A stretch of DNA of 50,368 nucleotides from Candidatus Moraniibacteriota bacterium (lineage in GTDB: Bacteria; Patescibacteriota; Minisyncoccia; Moranbacterales; GCA-2747515), in assembly GCA_002747515.1 (NCBI GenBank), contig PDPP01000016.1:1-50368 (forward strand), given 5' to 3'. Under the pieces are notes generated by a model. The model was not told the origin of the DNA. It saw only the letters and a program-made list of their open reading frames with translations, and did not search any database. The translations under genes and the position numbers were made by a program. This document shows, piece by piece, positions 40,625 to 47,707 of this stretch. Numbering within the stretch: position 1 is the first letter of the stretch; the number at the start of each line of letters is the position of its first letter.

Positions 40625-41126
40625 ATGGGTCGCTGTTGATGATAGCGGATATATTGTAAAAGGTAATAAAAAAGTTTATGAAAACGGTAAGGATTTAGAA
40701 GGGCTTGCGTGGTGTAATGATAAATATTATGTGGCCATAGAACGTAATGGTTCAATTGCTATTTTAGATGAGAATTTTAAAGATGTAGGAAATATACCAT
40801 TTAAACTTGGTAGAGGAAATACTGGTACAGAGGGTATTGCATGTTCGCCAAATGGCTTATATGTTACGGAGCAAGGCGGTAATACTGTGTATGAAATTAA
40901 TTTTCAAGGTACTTTATTGGATACATTTTCTGTTACACATGAAGATTTGTCTGGTGCAGATTATTCCGAAGGTTTTTTATATGTTCTTTCAGATAAAGAT
41001 GATGTAATTATGAAAATCAGAGATAAAAAAGTGATTGATGAAATAAATATTAATCAGAAAGGTGAATGGGAAGGCATTAAAGTTATGAATGAAAAGATTT
41101 ATATTATTGAGGATGACGAAAGCTAG
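40611..41126 (+). pseudogene. SdiA-regulated-like beta-propeller segment, out of frame with the phosphoesterase
   Basis: Translation in this frame runs without a stop from 40611 to 41126 (about 171 codons) and reads as one domain: SEWVAVDDSGYIVKGNKKVY, then DLEGLAWCNDKYYVAIE, GTEGIACSPNGLYVTEQGG and a closing EGIKVMNEKIYIIEDDE. These resemble SdiA-regulated/esterase-like phytase propellers. The ORF track starts at a GTG, 40731, inside the first strands. There is no start codon or ribosome-binding site at the true beginning. A +1 shift near AAATTCTGA joins it to the phosphoesterase. It may be a frameshift mutation, a sequence error or programmed. Confidence 0.6.
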
Positions 41127-41161
41127 GAATATATGATATATACAAAAAAATAAGAAATTAT

Positions 41162-41725
41162 ATGAAAAAACGGTGTGAATGGGTGAGTGATGATCCGCTG
41201 TATATACAGTATCATGACCATGAGTGGGGTGTGCCAGTACATGATGATCAAAAATTATTTGAAATGCTTGTGTTGGAGTGCGCGCAAGCGGGTCTTTCAT
41301 GGATTACTATTTTACATAAACGTGAAGGATATAAAAAATGTTTTAAAAATTTTGTTGTGGAGAATGTCGCAATGATGACAGATAAAGAATTGAATCTCAT
41401 TTTAAAAGATGCTGCAATTGTGCGCAATACATTGAAAGTGTATAGCGTACGACAAAATGCACAATCTGTCATAAATATTCAAAAAGAATATGAGAGTTTT
41501 GATGCATATCTCTGGGCGTTTGTAGAAAATACACCAATGCAAAATACATGGAAAAATTTTTCTGATGTACCAAAAAGCACAAAATTATCTGAAACAATTT
41601 CAAAGGATTTGAAAAAACATGGATGTACGTTTGTTGGTCCGACAGTTATCTATGCATATATGCAAGCAATTGGTATGGTTAATGATCATACAACTGATTG
41701 TTTTCGGTGGAAAGAATTGCACTAA
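41162..41725 (+). CDS. tag: DNA-3-methyladenine glycosylase I
   Basis: 187 aa, typical length. The start CEWVSDDPLYIQYHDHEWGVP carries the first zinc ligands (Cys, His), and the C-terminus NDHTTDCFR the others. ECAQAGLSWITILHKREGYKKCF is the family core that includes the Glu and Trp of the base pocket. It removes 3-methyladenine from alkylated DNA. No Shine-Dalgarno site is evident. It stands 35 bp after the propeller segment. Confidence 0.95.
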   Translation: MKKRCEWVSDDPLYIQYHDHEWGVPVHDDQKLFEMLVLECAQAGLSWITILHKREGYKKCFKNFVVENVAMMTDKELNLILKDAAIVRNTLKVYSVRQNAQSVINIQKEYESFDAYLWAFVENTPMQNTWKNFSDVPKSTKLSETISKDLKKHGCTFVGPTVIYAYMQAIGMVNDHTTDCFRWKELH

Positions 41726-41798
41726 TTGGATGTGTGTGGTGGCGTAGAATGATGTTTTGCCATATAATAAAAATAGTTAAATATTAGCAGATACGCTC

Positions 41799-42848
41799 AT
41801 GGGAGAATTTATATGGAATGTGATTTTTTGGGGATTTATATATGTATTTATCGTGCGACCGATTGCACAGAGATATGTACAAATGAATCCAAACGCGTCA
41901 CATTTTGTGTACATACTTGCTGATCCAGTAAAAGAGTTAAAAAAGTACACAAGTGCACAATTTGGCTTACAACCAAAAACAGCATCATATACGCAAACAC
42001 GTAACAACTTATCAAGTAATTTTATGAACAATATGAATGGAAAAATTTTATGGATTGTCGGAGGTGTGTTACTCATCATTTTTTTAATGAATGCCATTGT
42101 AGTGATACCAGCAGGATCGACTGGTGTGCGTACGCTTTTTGGAAAAGTGAAGGACAAAGAAATTTCATCAGGATTGCATATTATCAACCCACTTGAGCAT
42201 ATTGAACGTATGACGATTCGTACAGAAGAGTATACGATGAGTGTGATGCAAGGTGAAGGGCAGCGTGTTGGAGCGGATCAGATTGCAGCGCTGACAAATG
42301 AGGGATTATCGATTGATCTTGATATTACGGTATTTTATCATTTGCAAGAAGATCGAGCATCAGATGTGTATAAAGATTTAGGTGTAAATTTCCAAGAAAA
42401 AATTATCCGTCCAGAAATTCGTAGTGCAATACGTGAAGTGATTGCGCACTATAATGCAAAGGATGTATATAGTGAAAAACGTGCAGAAGTATCATCTGAA
42501 ATTCAAAAACGGATGATAGAAACAATTGAACCACGAGGAATTGGTATTGAGCAGGTGCTTCTCAGAAATGTGACGCTTCCACCAAAGCTTTCAGCAAGTA
42601 TTCAAGAGAAATTACAGGCAGAGCAAGAATCACAACGATATGAATTTGTGTTAGAGAAAGAAAAAAAGGAAGCAGAACGCAAACGTGTAGAAGCAGAAGG
42701 ACAGCGTGATGCACAAGCAATTATTAACGAATCATTGACACCAAAATATCTTGAATATCTTTATATCAAAGAGCTCAAAGATCGTGCAGGTACAATTTAT
42801 GTGCCAGTAGGTAATGATGGACTACCGTTGTTTAAGAGCGTAGAATAG
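41799..42848 (+). CDS. Prohibitin-like SPFH/Band 7 membrane protein
   Basis: 349 aa. Two hydrophobic stretches precede the domain (about 5-22 and 78-102). The SPFH domain follows (VIPAGSTGVRTLFGKVKD, SSGLHIINPLEHIERM, LTNEGLSIDLDITVFYHL), then a coiled-coil tail (QAEQESQRYEFVLEKEKKEAERKR). It resembles prohibitins and HflK/HflC, which form membrane-bound rings that organise or modulate proteases such as FtsH. FtsH is not in view. The second hydrophobic segment is closer to the normal anchor. Confidence 0.85.
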   Translation: MGEFIWNVIFWGFIYVFIVRPIAQRYVQMNPNASHFVYILADPVKELKKYTSAQFGLQPKTASYTQTRNNLSSNFMNNMNGKILWIVGGVLLIIFLMNAIVVIPAGSTGVRTLFGKVKDKEISSGLHIINPLEHIERMTIRTEEYTMSVMQGEGQRVGADQIAALTNEGLSIDLDITVFYHLQEDRASDVYKDLGVNFQEKIIRPEIRSAIREVIAHYNAKDVYSEKRAEVSSEIQKRMIETIEPRGIGIEQVLLRNVTLPPKLSASIQEKLQAEQESQRYEFVLEKEKKEAERKRVEAEGQRDAQAIINESLTPKYLEYLYIKELKDRAGTIYVPVGNDGLPLFKSVE

Positions 42849-42875
42849 TAAAAGTGAAGTTTCACAAAGCTTATA

Positions 42876-42974
42876 AAATTATTGCATGAAAATTGAAACA
42901 GTGTTAAATCTCTTTCGTGAATAATTTTAAAAACTGTCATATTTAATATATATAGTTTTTACATGCAATAATTT
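42876..42974 (+). repeat. Nested inverted repeat before the rpsP promoter
   Basis: An exact 13-bp inverted repeat, AAATTATTGCATG (42876-42888) and CATGCAATAATTT (42962-42974), encloses shorter complementary pairs (ACAGT/ACTGT, TTAAA/TTTAA). The transcript of this 99-bp stretch would fold into a long hairpin. There is no reading frame in it. Confidence 0.5.
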
Positions 42975-42996
42975 CTTGAATCCAGCGCACGACCTA

Positions 42997-43025
42997 TTGA
43001 CAAAATGATGATAATTAGTTACCAT
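42997..43025 (+). promoter_or_regulatory. rpsP promoter
   Basis: TTGACA (42997-43002), 17 bp, TACCAT (43020-43025). Confidence 0.7.
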
Positions 43026-43029
43026 CTTT

Positions 43030-43085
43030 ATCACATGCCTAGGAATCTGTGAGAGTACATGCTCATGTGATTTTTAATATCTATA
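43030..43085 (+). promoter_or_regulatory. Probable attenuator hairpin in rpsP leader
   Basis: ATCACATG (43030-43037) pairs with CATGTGAT (43074-43081), followed by TTTT. It comes right after the promoter and 16 nt before the ATG. Competing CATG pairings in the same segment could give an alternative fold. Confidence 0.5.
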
Positions 43086-43101
43086 TTGAAATACATAAAT
43101 T

Positions 43102-43455
43102 ATGTTAGTTATACGATTTAGTCGTGTAGGACGGCACAATCATGCACAGTACCGTATCGTGGTACAAGAAAAGTTAAAAGCACCAACAGGAAAGCATGTA
43201 GCGATTGTAGGAAGTTATGATCCACATCTCAAGCAAGTTGTGCTTAAAGAAGATGAAATCAAAAAATACTTAGAAAATGGTGCACAACCATCTGATAGTG
43301 TTTATAATCTTTTGGTAGCAAATGGTGTAATTAAGGGCACAAAACGTGTAGTGAAAATTCCTGCTAAGAAAATTGAAGAAAAAGAAGAAAATGCTGAAGT
43401 AACTAAAGAGGAAAAGACAGAAAAAGTTGCCGAAGAAACAAAAGAAGAAAAATAA
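43102..43455 (+). CDS. rpsP: 30S ribosomal protein S16 with charged C-terminal tail
   Basis: 117 aa. The S16 domain (about 1-80) opens MLVIRFSRVGRHNHAQYRIVVQE and includes VGSYDPH and GAQPSDSVYNLL. The last ~30 residues are a Glu/Lys-rich tail (KIEEKEENAEVTKEEKTEK) beyond the usual 80-90-aa protein. S16 is an early 30S assembly protein. It has its own promoter and a probable leader attenuator. Confidence 0.95.
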   Translation: MLVIRFSRVGRHNHAQYRIVVQEKLKAPTGKHVAIVGSYDPHLKQVVLKEDEIKKYLENGAQPSDSVYNLLVANGVIKGTKRVVKIPAKKIEEKEENAEVTKEEKTEKVAEETKEEK

Positions 43456-43457
43456 TA

Positions 43458-43486
43458 TTGACAGTTTTTCACATGTGCGGTAGTAT
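43458..43486 (+). promoter_or_regulatory. rplJ-rplL promoter
   Basis: TTGACA (43458-43463), 17 bp, TAGTAT (43481-43486). It starts immediately after the rpsP stop codon. Confidence 0.75.
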
Positions 43487-43492
43487 ATGTGG

Positions 43493-43595
43493 AGTTTACA
43501 AAAGAAAACTAAATCCGCAGAACCAAGGCGTTGAGTAAGTCCTTGTGAGGAAACAGGAGAAAAATCATTGTGATGTGTTAATGATAATGATTTTT
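43493..43595 (+). promoter_or_regulatory. L10 leader with attenuator upstream of rplJ
   Basis: The segment AATCCGCAGAACC...CCTTGTGAGG resembles the L10-binding leader known ahead of rplJ, where L10(L12)4 represses its own operon. It is followed by a terminator-type hairpin, AAAAATCATT (43560-43569) with AATGATTTTT (43586-43595). CGCAGAA near 43515 can alternatively pair with TTCTGCG near 43604. The location supports the call more than strict sequence identity. Confidence 0.65.
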
Positions 43596-43663
43596 ATGTT
43601 AAATTCTGCGAATGTGATTTTGTGGGATTTTTTAGTTTATAAAAGATTTAATTTACAAAAACT

Positions 43664-44182
43664 ATGCTTACACGACAACAAAAAGAAGAAATTGTTGCAA
43701 AGCTATCTGATGAGGTTAAGAAATCTCCTGCGTGTGTACTTGCGGACTTCAAAGGCCTTAGTGCAAATGATATGGTAGAGCTTAAACGCAAGTTGAGAGA
43801 ATCTGGATCAACATTTCAGGTAATCAAAAAGAAGTTGCTCGCAATTGCTCTCAAAAACAATGATATTGAGATTGATCCAAAAGAATATGAGGGACAAATT
43901 GCAGTGAGTATTTCCAGTGATGAAGTAACAAGTGCAAAGATTATTCACGAAACAGCAAAGGCAAATGAAAATGTAAAAATTGTAGGTGGCGTGTTGGGAG
44001 AGAAGTTGATGAGCGTAGAAGAAGTGCAGGCACTTGCGAAACTTCCATCAACTGATGAACTTCGTGCACGTTTGGTAGGACAGTTACAAGCACCAATCTC
44101 AGGATTTGTGAATACATTGGTTGGTGTGCCACGTACATTTGTACAAGTACTGCATGCGGTAAAGGAGGAAAAAGAAGTGTAA
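43664..44182 (+). CDS. rplJ: 50S ribosomal protein L10
   Basis: 172 aa, normal length. The N-terminal rRNA-binding domain has VAKLSDEVKKSPACVLADFKGL and LRESGSTFQVIKKKLL. The C-terminal helix ends TLVGVPRTFVQVLHAVKEEK, the platform for L7/L12 dimers. It forms the stalk base and should be autoregulated through the leader upstream. It is followed by rplL after 55 bp. Confidence 0.96.
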   Translation: MLTRQQKEEIVAKLSDEVKKSPACVLADFKGLSANDMVELKRKLRESGSTFQVIKKKLLAIALKNNDIEIDPKEYEGQIAVSISSDEVTSAKIIHETAKANENVKIVGGVLGEKLMSVEEVQALAKLPSTDELRARLVGQLQAPISGFVNTLVGVPRTFVQVLHAVKEEKEV

Positions 44183-44237
44183 TTTTTTTCATGTAATTTA
44201 TTTTTTAAATTAATTTTAATAAGTGTAATATAATTTT

Positions 44238-44669
44238 ATGGCAGAAGAAAAAAAGACAGAGGAGACTACTGAAGAAACAAAAGCAGTAGAGGTTCCTAAA
44301 AAGTTTGAAAAAATCGTAAAAGAGATTGAAGAAATGAGTGTTCTCGATCTCGCAGAATTAATCACAGTACTTGAGGACAAATTTGGTGTATCAGCTGCTG
44401 CTCCTGTAGCAATGGCAGTGCCAGGCGCTGCTGGTGGTGAAGAAGCTGCAGAAGAAAAATCAGATTTTGATGTTGAGTTAACAACAGCAGGTGATTCAAA
44501 AATTAATGTAATCAAAGCTGTACGTGAAATTACAGGTCAAGGTCTCAAAGAAGCGAAAGACATGGTAGATGGTGCACCTGTTGTAATCAAAGAGGCAGTG
44601 AAAAAAGAAGAAGCTGAAGAAATTAAAGGGAAAATTGAAGAAGCTGGTGGCACAATTACTCTCAAATAA
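44238..44669 (+). CDS. rplL: 50S ribosomal protein L7/L12
   Basis: 143 aa, about 20 longer than usual. The extra length is an acidic/basic N-terminal extension ([17 protein letters not shown]) before the dimerisation domain ([16 protein letters not shown]). An Ala-rich hinge follows, then the C-terminal factor-binding domain ([20 protein letters not shown]). L7/L12 recruits translation GTPases at the stalk. Confidence 0.96.
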   Translation: MAEEKKTEETTEETKAVEVPKKFEKIVKEIEEMSVLDLAELITVLEDKFGVSAAAPVAMAVPGAAGGEEAAEEKSDFDVELTTAGDSKINVIKAVREITGQGLKEAKDMVDGAPVVIKEAVKKEEAEEIKGKIEEAGGTITLK

Positions 44670-44694
44670 ATATTACAAACATTCTGTAATTTGT

Positions 44695-44724
44695 AAAAAA
44701 CCACTCTATCCAGAGTGGTTTTTT
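44695..44724 (+). terminator. Terminator after rplL
   Basis: A 13-bp stem, AAAAAACCACTCT (44695-44707) with AGAGTGGTTTTTT (44712-44724), 4-nt loop. It is the strongest terminator in the window. Confidence 0.92.
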
Positions 44725-44825
44725 GTTATATCTAAGGACATTTGTCTCAAAATTAATTATTTATATTTGGTTCATTTTTATCTTTCCATTGTTTAGGGTA
44801 GTTATGTGCTTGAGATCGTGTTTAC

Positions 44826-44854
44826 TTGAAATTTGAAATAATTTTTGATACAAT
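44826..44854 (+). promoter_or_regulatory. Promoter of the 44863 small-protein/ftsB-like cluster
   Basis: TTGAAA (44826-44831), 17 bp, TACAAT (44849-44854), 5/6 at each box. The predicted start near 44861 falls almost at the ATG at 44863. Confidence 0.75.
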
Positions 44855-44862
44855 TAGTATGT

Positions 44863-44973
44863 ATGTGGTCAAAGAAACGAAAGAAAACAGTATATATATT
44901 TTGGTTTATTTTTGCAATAATCGTGATTTTTTCGATGATCGGCTTTACACTGATGCCACTAATGTACGTATAA
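44863..44973 (+). CDS. Small 36-aa membrane protein
   Basis: Absent from the ORF track because of its length. The frame starts with the basic segment MWSKKRKKTV, followed by a single hydrophobic helix (about 11-31, IFWFIFAIIVIFSMIGF) and ends TLMPLMYV, stop at 44971-44973. A positively charged N-terminus predicts N-in, C-out orientation. It lies 8 nt after a good promoter's -10 box and 10 nt before the FtsB/DivIC-like gene, so it opens that operon. Function unknown, but its reading frame, promoter and position suggest a real gene. Confidence 0.6.
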   Translation: MWSKKRKKTVYIFWFIFAIIVIFSMIGFTLMPLMYV

Positions 44974-44983
44974 TATATTTTTT

Positions 44984-45361
44984 ATGAGCCAAGGGTTCCG
45001 TACATTTCTCACGATCGTTTTATTTGTAGGGAGTATTGCTATCATTGGAGCAACGCTATTTTTGACTGTGAAAGAAAAAAAGCGTGCACGCGTAATTCAG
45101 GATGAGATCCAAATGCTTGAACAAAAGAAGCGACAATATGAACATGAAAATGTCGCTTTGCAGGATCGCATTGCATATTTACAATCAGAACATTCATATG
45201 AAAAAGAGGCAAAAAAGCTCAATTACAAAAAACCTGGTGAGCATGTTGTGATTGTTCGTCGATCGAAAGAAGAAGGAGAATTACAGGAGAGAGGAGAAGA
45301 AAAATTTGATGTTGGAGAAAAAAAAGAACATTATCAAATTTGGTTAGAGTATTTTTTTTAA
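44984..45361 (+). CDS. FtsB/DivIC-like septum formation initiator
   Basis: 125 aa. A short cytoplasmic N-terminus, one membrane helix (about 7-28, FLTIVLFVGSIAIIGATLFL) and a coiled coil (VIQDEIQMLEQKKRQYEHENVALQDR) are followed by YEKEAKKLNYKKPGEHVVIV, typical of FtsB/DivIC. These proteins bridge FtsL and FtsQ in the divisome. The C-terminal ~30 residues are extra and acidic. It lies 10 bp after the small membrane protein gene. Confidence 0.8.
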   Translation: MSQGFRTFLTIVLFVGSIAIIGATLFLTVKEKKRARVIQDEIQMLEQKKRQYEHENVALQDRIAYLQSEHSYEKEAKKLNYKKPGEHVVIVRRSKEEGELQERGEEKFDVGEKKEHYQIWLEYFF

Positions 45362-45374
45362 AATAATATAAAAT

Positions 45375-46418
45375 ATGAATGCAACATATAAAAAAATCCT
45401 TATTATTGGGAGCACAATTCTTGTAGTTATCACTCTTTTCATTCTTGCTGCCACATATGTTTTTCGTGTAGAATCTCCAGTGATTGATTCTGTGCGAAAG
45501 ACGTTACATCTTCCAGCTATTATCGTTGATGGAGTATGGATATCTGTTGCAGAACTTGAAGAAAATACCATGTCAATCAAGCAATTTTATGAAAATCAAG
45601 ATTTTTCTACAATGGGTATTCGTATTGACTTTACGACTGAGGATGGTAAAAAACGTCTCTTAATTCGAGAGCGAAAAATGCTCAATAAACTTATTGAGGA
45701 CATTGCTGTGGAAAAAATTGCAGAGGAGTGGGGGATTACATTAAGTGATGAGGCTGTCAAGGCGGCAATGAATCGTCCGATGGAACAAATGGGAACGCGT
45801 GAACATGTTGAGACAAAATTGAAACATCTCTATGGTTGGTCGCTAGATGATTTTGGTGATAAAGTTGTGCGTGGACAATTATTACGCGAAAAAGTTTCTG
45901 CAAAATTTGAGAAAGAAAATGCTGTGACAGATGATATGCGTACAAAGGTTGAGAAAGTGCAAAAAGAATTGAATGATGGTCGTGTATTTGCTGATGTTGC
46001 GATGAAATATTCAGAAGGTCAGACAGCTGTAGATGGAGGAGTTATGGGATGGTTTAGAGAAGAACAATTACAAGACGAGATTGGGAAAAATATTTCGCAG
46101 ATGAACATTGGAGATATTTCTGATGTTCTTGAAACTCCACTTGGTTTACATATTGTACGAGTAAATGATATTTCAGAAGAAGAAAGCGGAAAGCTTGTGC
46201 ATATCTCGCAGATTATTATAAAGAAAAAAACATTTGCAAGTTTTCTTTCTGATCGCATTATTCAGATGAAAGTGAGTGAATTTTTGCCAACATATGAATG
46301 GGAAACACATACTGGTTTATTTGTTTTTTCAGATCAAAATATGAATGATTTTGAAGAGAAAATGCGTCAAGAAGCTATGGATACACAAAAAGAAATGTTA
46401 AAAAATAATAATATTTGA
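45375..46418 (+). CDS. Exported PpiC/PrsA-type peptidyl-prolyl isomerase
   Basis: 347 aa. A membrane anchor or signal (residues 9-31) precedes an N-terminal SurA-like helical region. The parvulin domain spans about 195-285 (RVFADVAMKYSEGQTAVDGG, MGWFREEQLQ, VLETPLGLHIVRVNDI). It would help fold secreted proteins. It is placed between FtsB/DivIC-like and HtrA genes, an envelope quality-control set. The C-terminal ~65 residues extend beyond the domain. Confidence 0.87.
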   Translation: MNATYKKILIIGSTILVVITLFILAATYVFRVESPVIDSVRKTLHLPAIIVDGVWISVAELEENTMSIKQFYENQDFSTMGIRIDFTTEDGKKRLLIRERKMLNKLIEDIAVEKIAEEWGITLSDEAVKAAMNRPMEQMGTREHVETKLKHLYGWSLDDFGDKVVRGQLLREKVSAKFEKENAVTDDMRTKVEKVQKELNDGRVFADVAMKYSEGQTAVDGGVMGWFREEQLQDEIGKNISQMNIGDISDVLETPLGLHIVRVNDISEEESGKLVHISQIIIKKKTFASFLSDRIIQMKVSEFLPTYEWETHTGLFVFSDQNMNDFEEKMRQEAMDTQKEMLKNNNI

Positions 46419-46429
46419 TTATTCTTAAT

Positions 46430-47677
46430 ATGAGTGAGGAATTACATGTTGTACAAAAACCAAAGAAAAAGACATCTAATACGAGTTTAATATTGCTAGT
46501 AGCCGCGATTGGTTTGTTGGCTGGAGTTGTGGGAAGTGCATTGGTATATGGATATATGTTTGAAAAATATGTGTTGACATTATCTGAGAAGAGTCCAACA
46601 ATTGTGAAAGAGGTAACACAATTACAAGATGATACGATTATTGATGTTGTGAGTGCGACGACACCATCTGTTGTGAGTATCGTCGTGACAAAGGAAGTGC
46701 CACAATATAATCAGATGTATTCTCCTTTCGATTTGTTTTTTGGTGTACCAAATGGACAGCGAAATGTGCCTGGGGAAAAATTATTCGAAAAACAAAAAAT
46801 AGGTGGAGGGACAGGATTTTTTGTCTCTGAGGATGGAATGATTGTAACAAATCGTCACGTCGTATCTGATTCGAATGCAGAATATACTGTAGTAACATCT
46901 GACGGAGAAGAGTATTCTGCAGAAATATTAGCGCGTGATAATGTTTTGGATTTTGCTGTACTTAAAGTAGAAGGTGATGGATTTACAGCTGCAAATCTTG
47001 GAAATTCTGATGAGATTAAAATTGGTCAAACAGTGATTGCTATTGGAAACTCATTAGGAGAATTTTCGCATTCTGTAAGTAGAGGAATTATTTCTGGCAT
47101 GAGTCGTGATATTGTTGCTGGCGGCGGTCTTACAGGCGCTGAAGAGTTAACAGGTATCATTCAAACAGATGCTGCAATTAATTTTGGAAATTCCGGTGGG
47201 CCATTACTTGATCTTAGTGGAAAAGTGATTGGGATTAATACAGCTGTAGCACAAGATGCAGAGAATATTGGATTTGCAATTCCGATTAATCAAGTGATGC
47301 GTTTAATAGAAGATGTACAGCGAGATGGAAAGATTTCACGACCATTTATCGGTGTGCGATATGTAGCTCTCACAGAAGAGATTAGTAGTGAAATCAATGT
47401 GAAATATGATTATGGTGTATTAGTTGTGCGTGGTGATCGCGTTACAGATTTTGCAGTCTTGCCAGGTTCGCCAGCAGATAAAGCAGGTATTGTGGAAAAT
47501 GATATTATTTTAGAGGTTGATGGGAAAAAAATTACCGATGAGAATCCGCTGGTAAAGATTATTAATGAGTATCAAGTAGGAGATACTGTTCAATTTAAAG
47601 TATGGCATAAGGGTGAAGAAATTATGAAAGATATAGTGCTACAAGATAAAAATGATCTGAACAAAAAAGAAAAATAA
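46430..47677 (+). CDS. HtrA/DegP-like serine protease with PDZ domain
   Basis: 415 aa from this ATG; the ORF track's TTG start at 46415 overlaps the preceding gene and adds five foreign residues. One membrane helix (about 20-43) anchors it outside the cell. The trypsin-like domain has H143 (TNRHVV), D174 (VLDFAV) and S255 (FGNSGGPL). A single PDZ domain follows (about 310-405). It should degrade or refold misfolded exported proteins, working with the PpiC-like neighbour. Confidence 0.94.
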   Translation: MSEELHVVQKPKKKTSNTSLILLVAAIGLLAGVVGSALVYGYMFEKYVLTLSEKSPTIVKEVTQLQDDTIIDVVSATTPSVVSIVVTKEVPQYNQMYSPFDLFFGVPNGQRNVPGEKLFEKQKIGGGTGFFVSEDGMIVTNRHVVSDSNAEYTVVTSDGEEYSAEILARDNVLDFAVLKVEGDGFTAANLGNSDEIKIGQTVIAIGNSLGEFSHSVSRGIISGMSRDIVAGGGLTGAEELTGIIQTDAAINFGNSGGPLLDLSGKVIGINTAVAQDAENIGFAIPINQVMRLIEDVQRDGKISRPFIGVRYVALTEEISSEINVKYDYGVLVVRGDRVTDFAVLPGSPADKAGIVENDIILEVDGKKITDENPLVKIINEYQVGDTVQFKVWHKGEEIMKDIVLQDKNDLNKKEK

Positions 47678-47707
47678 TCAGGAGTTATTTGTAAGTACAG
47701 CATTTTT

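Noticed and set aside
46415-46429. TTG start for the HtrA-like gene
   Set aside because: Overlaps the preceding gene and adds five residues; the ATG at 46430 fits better.
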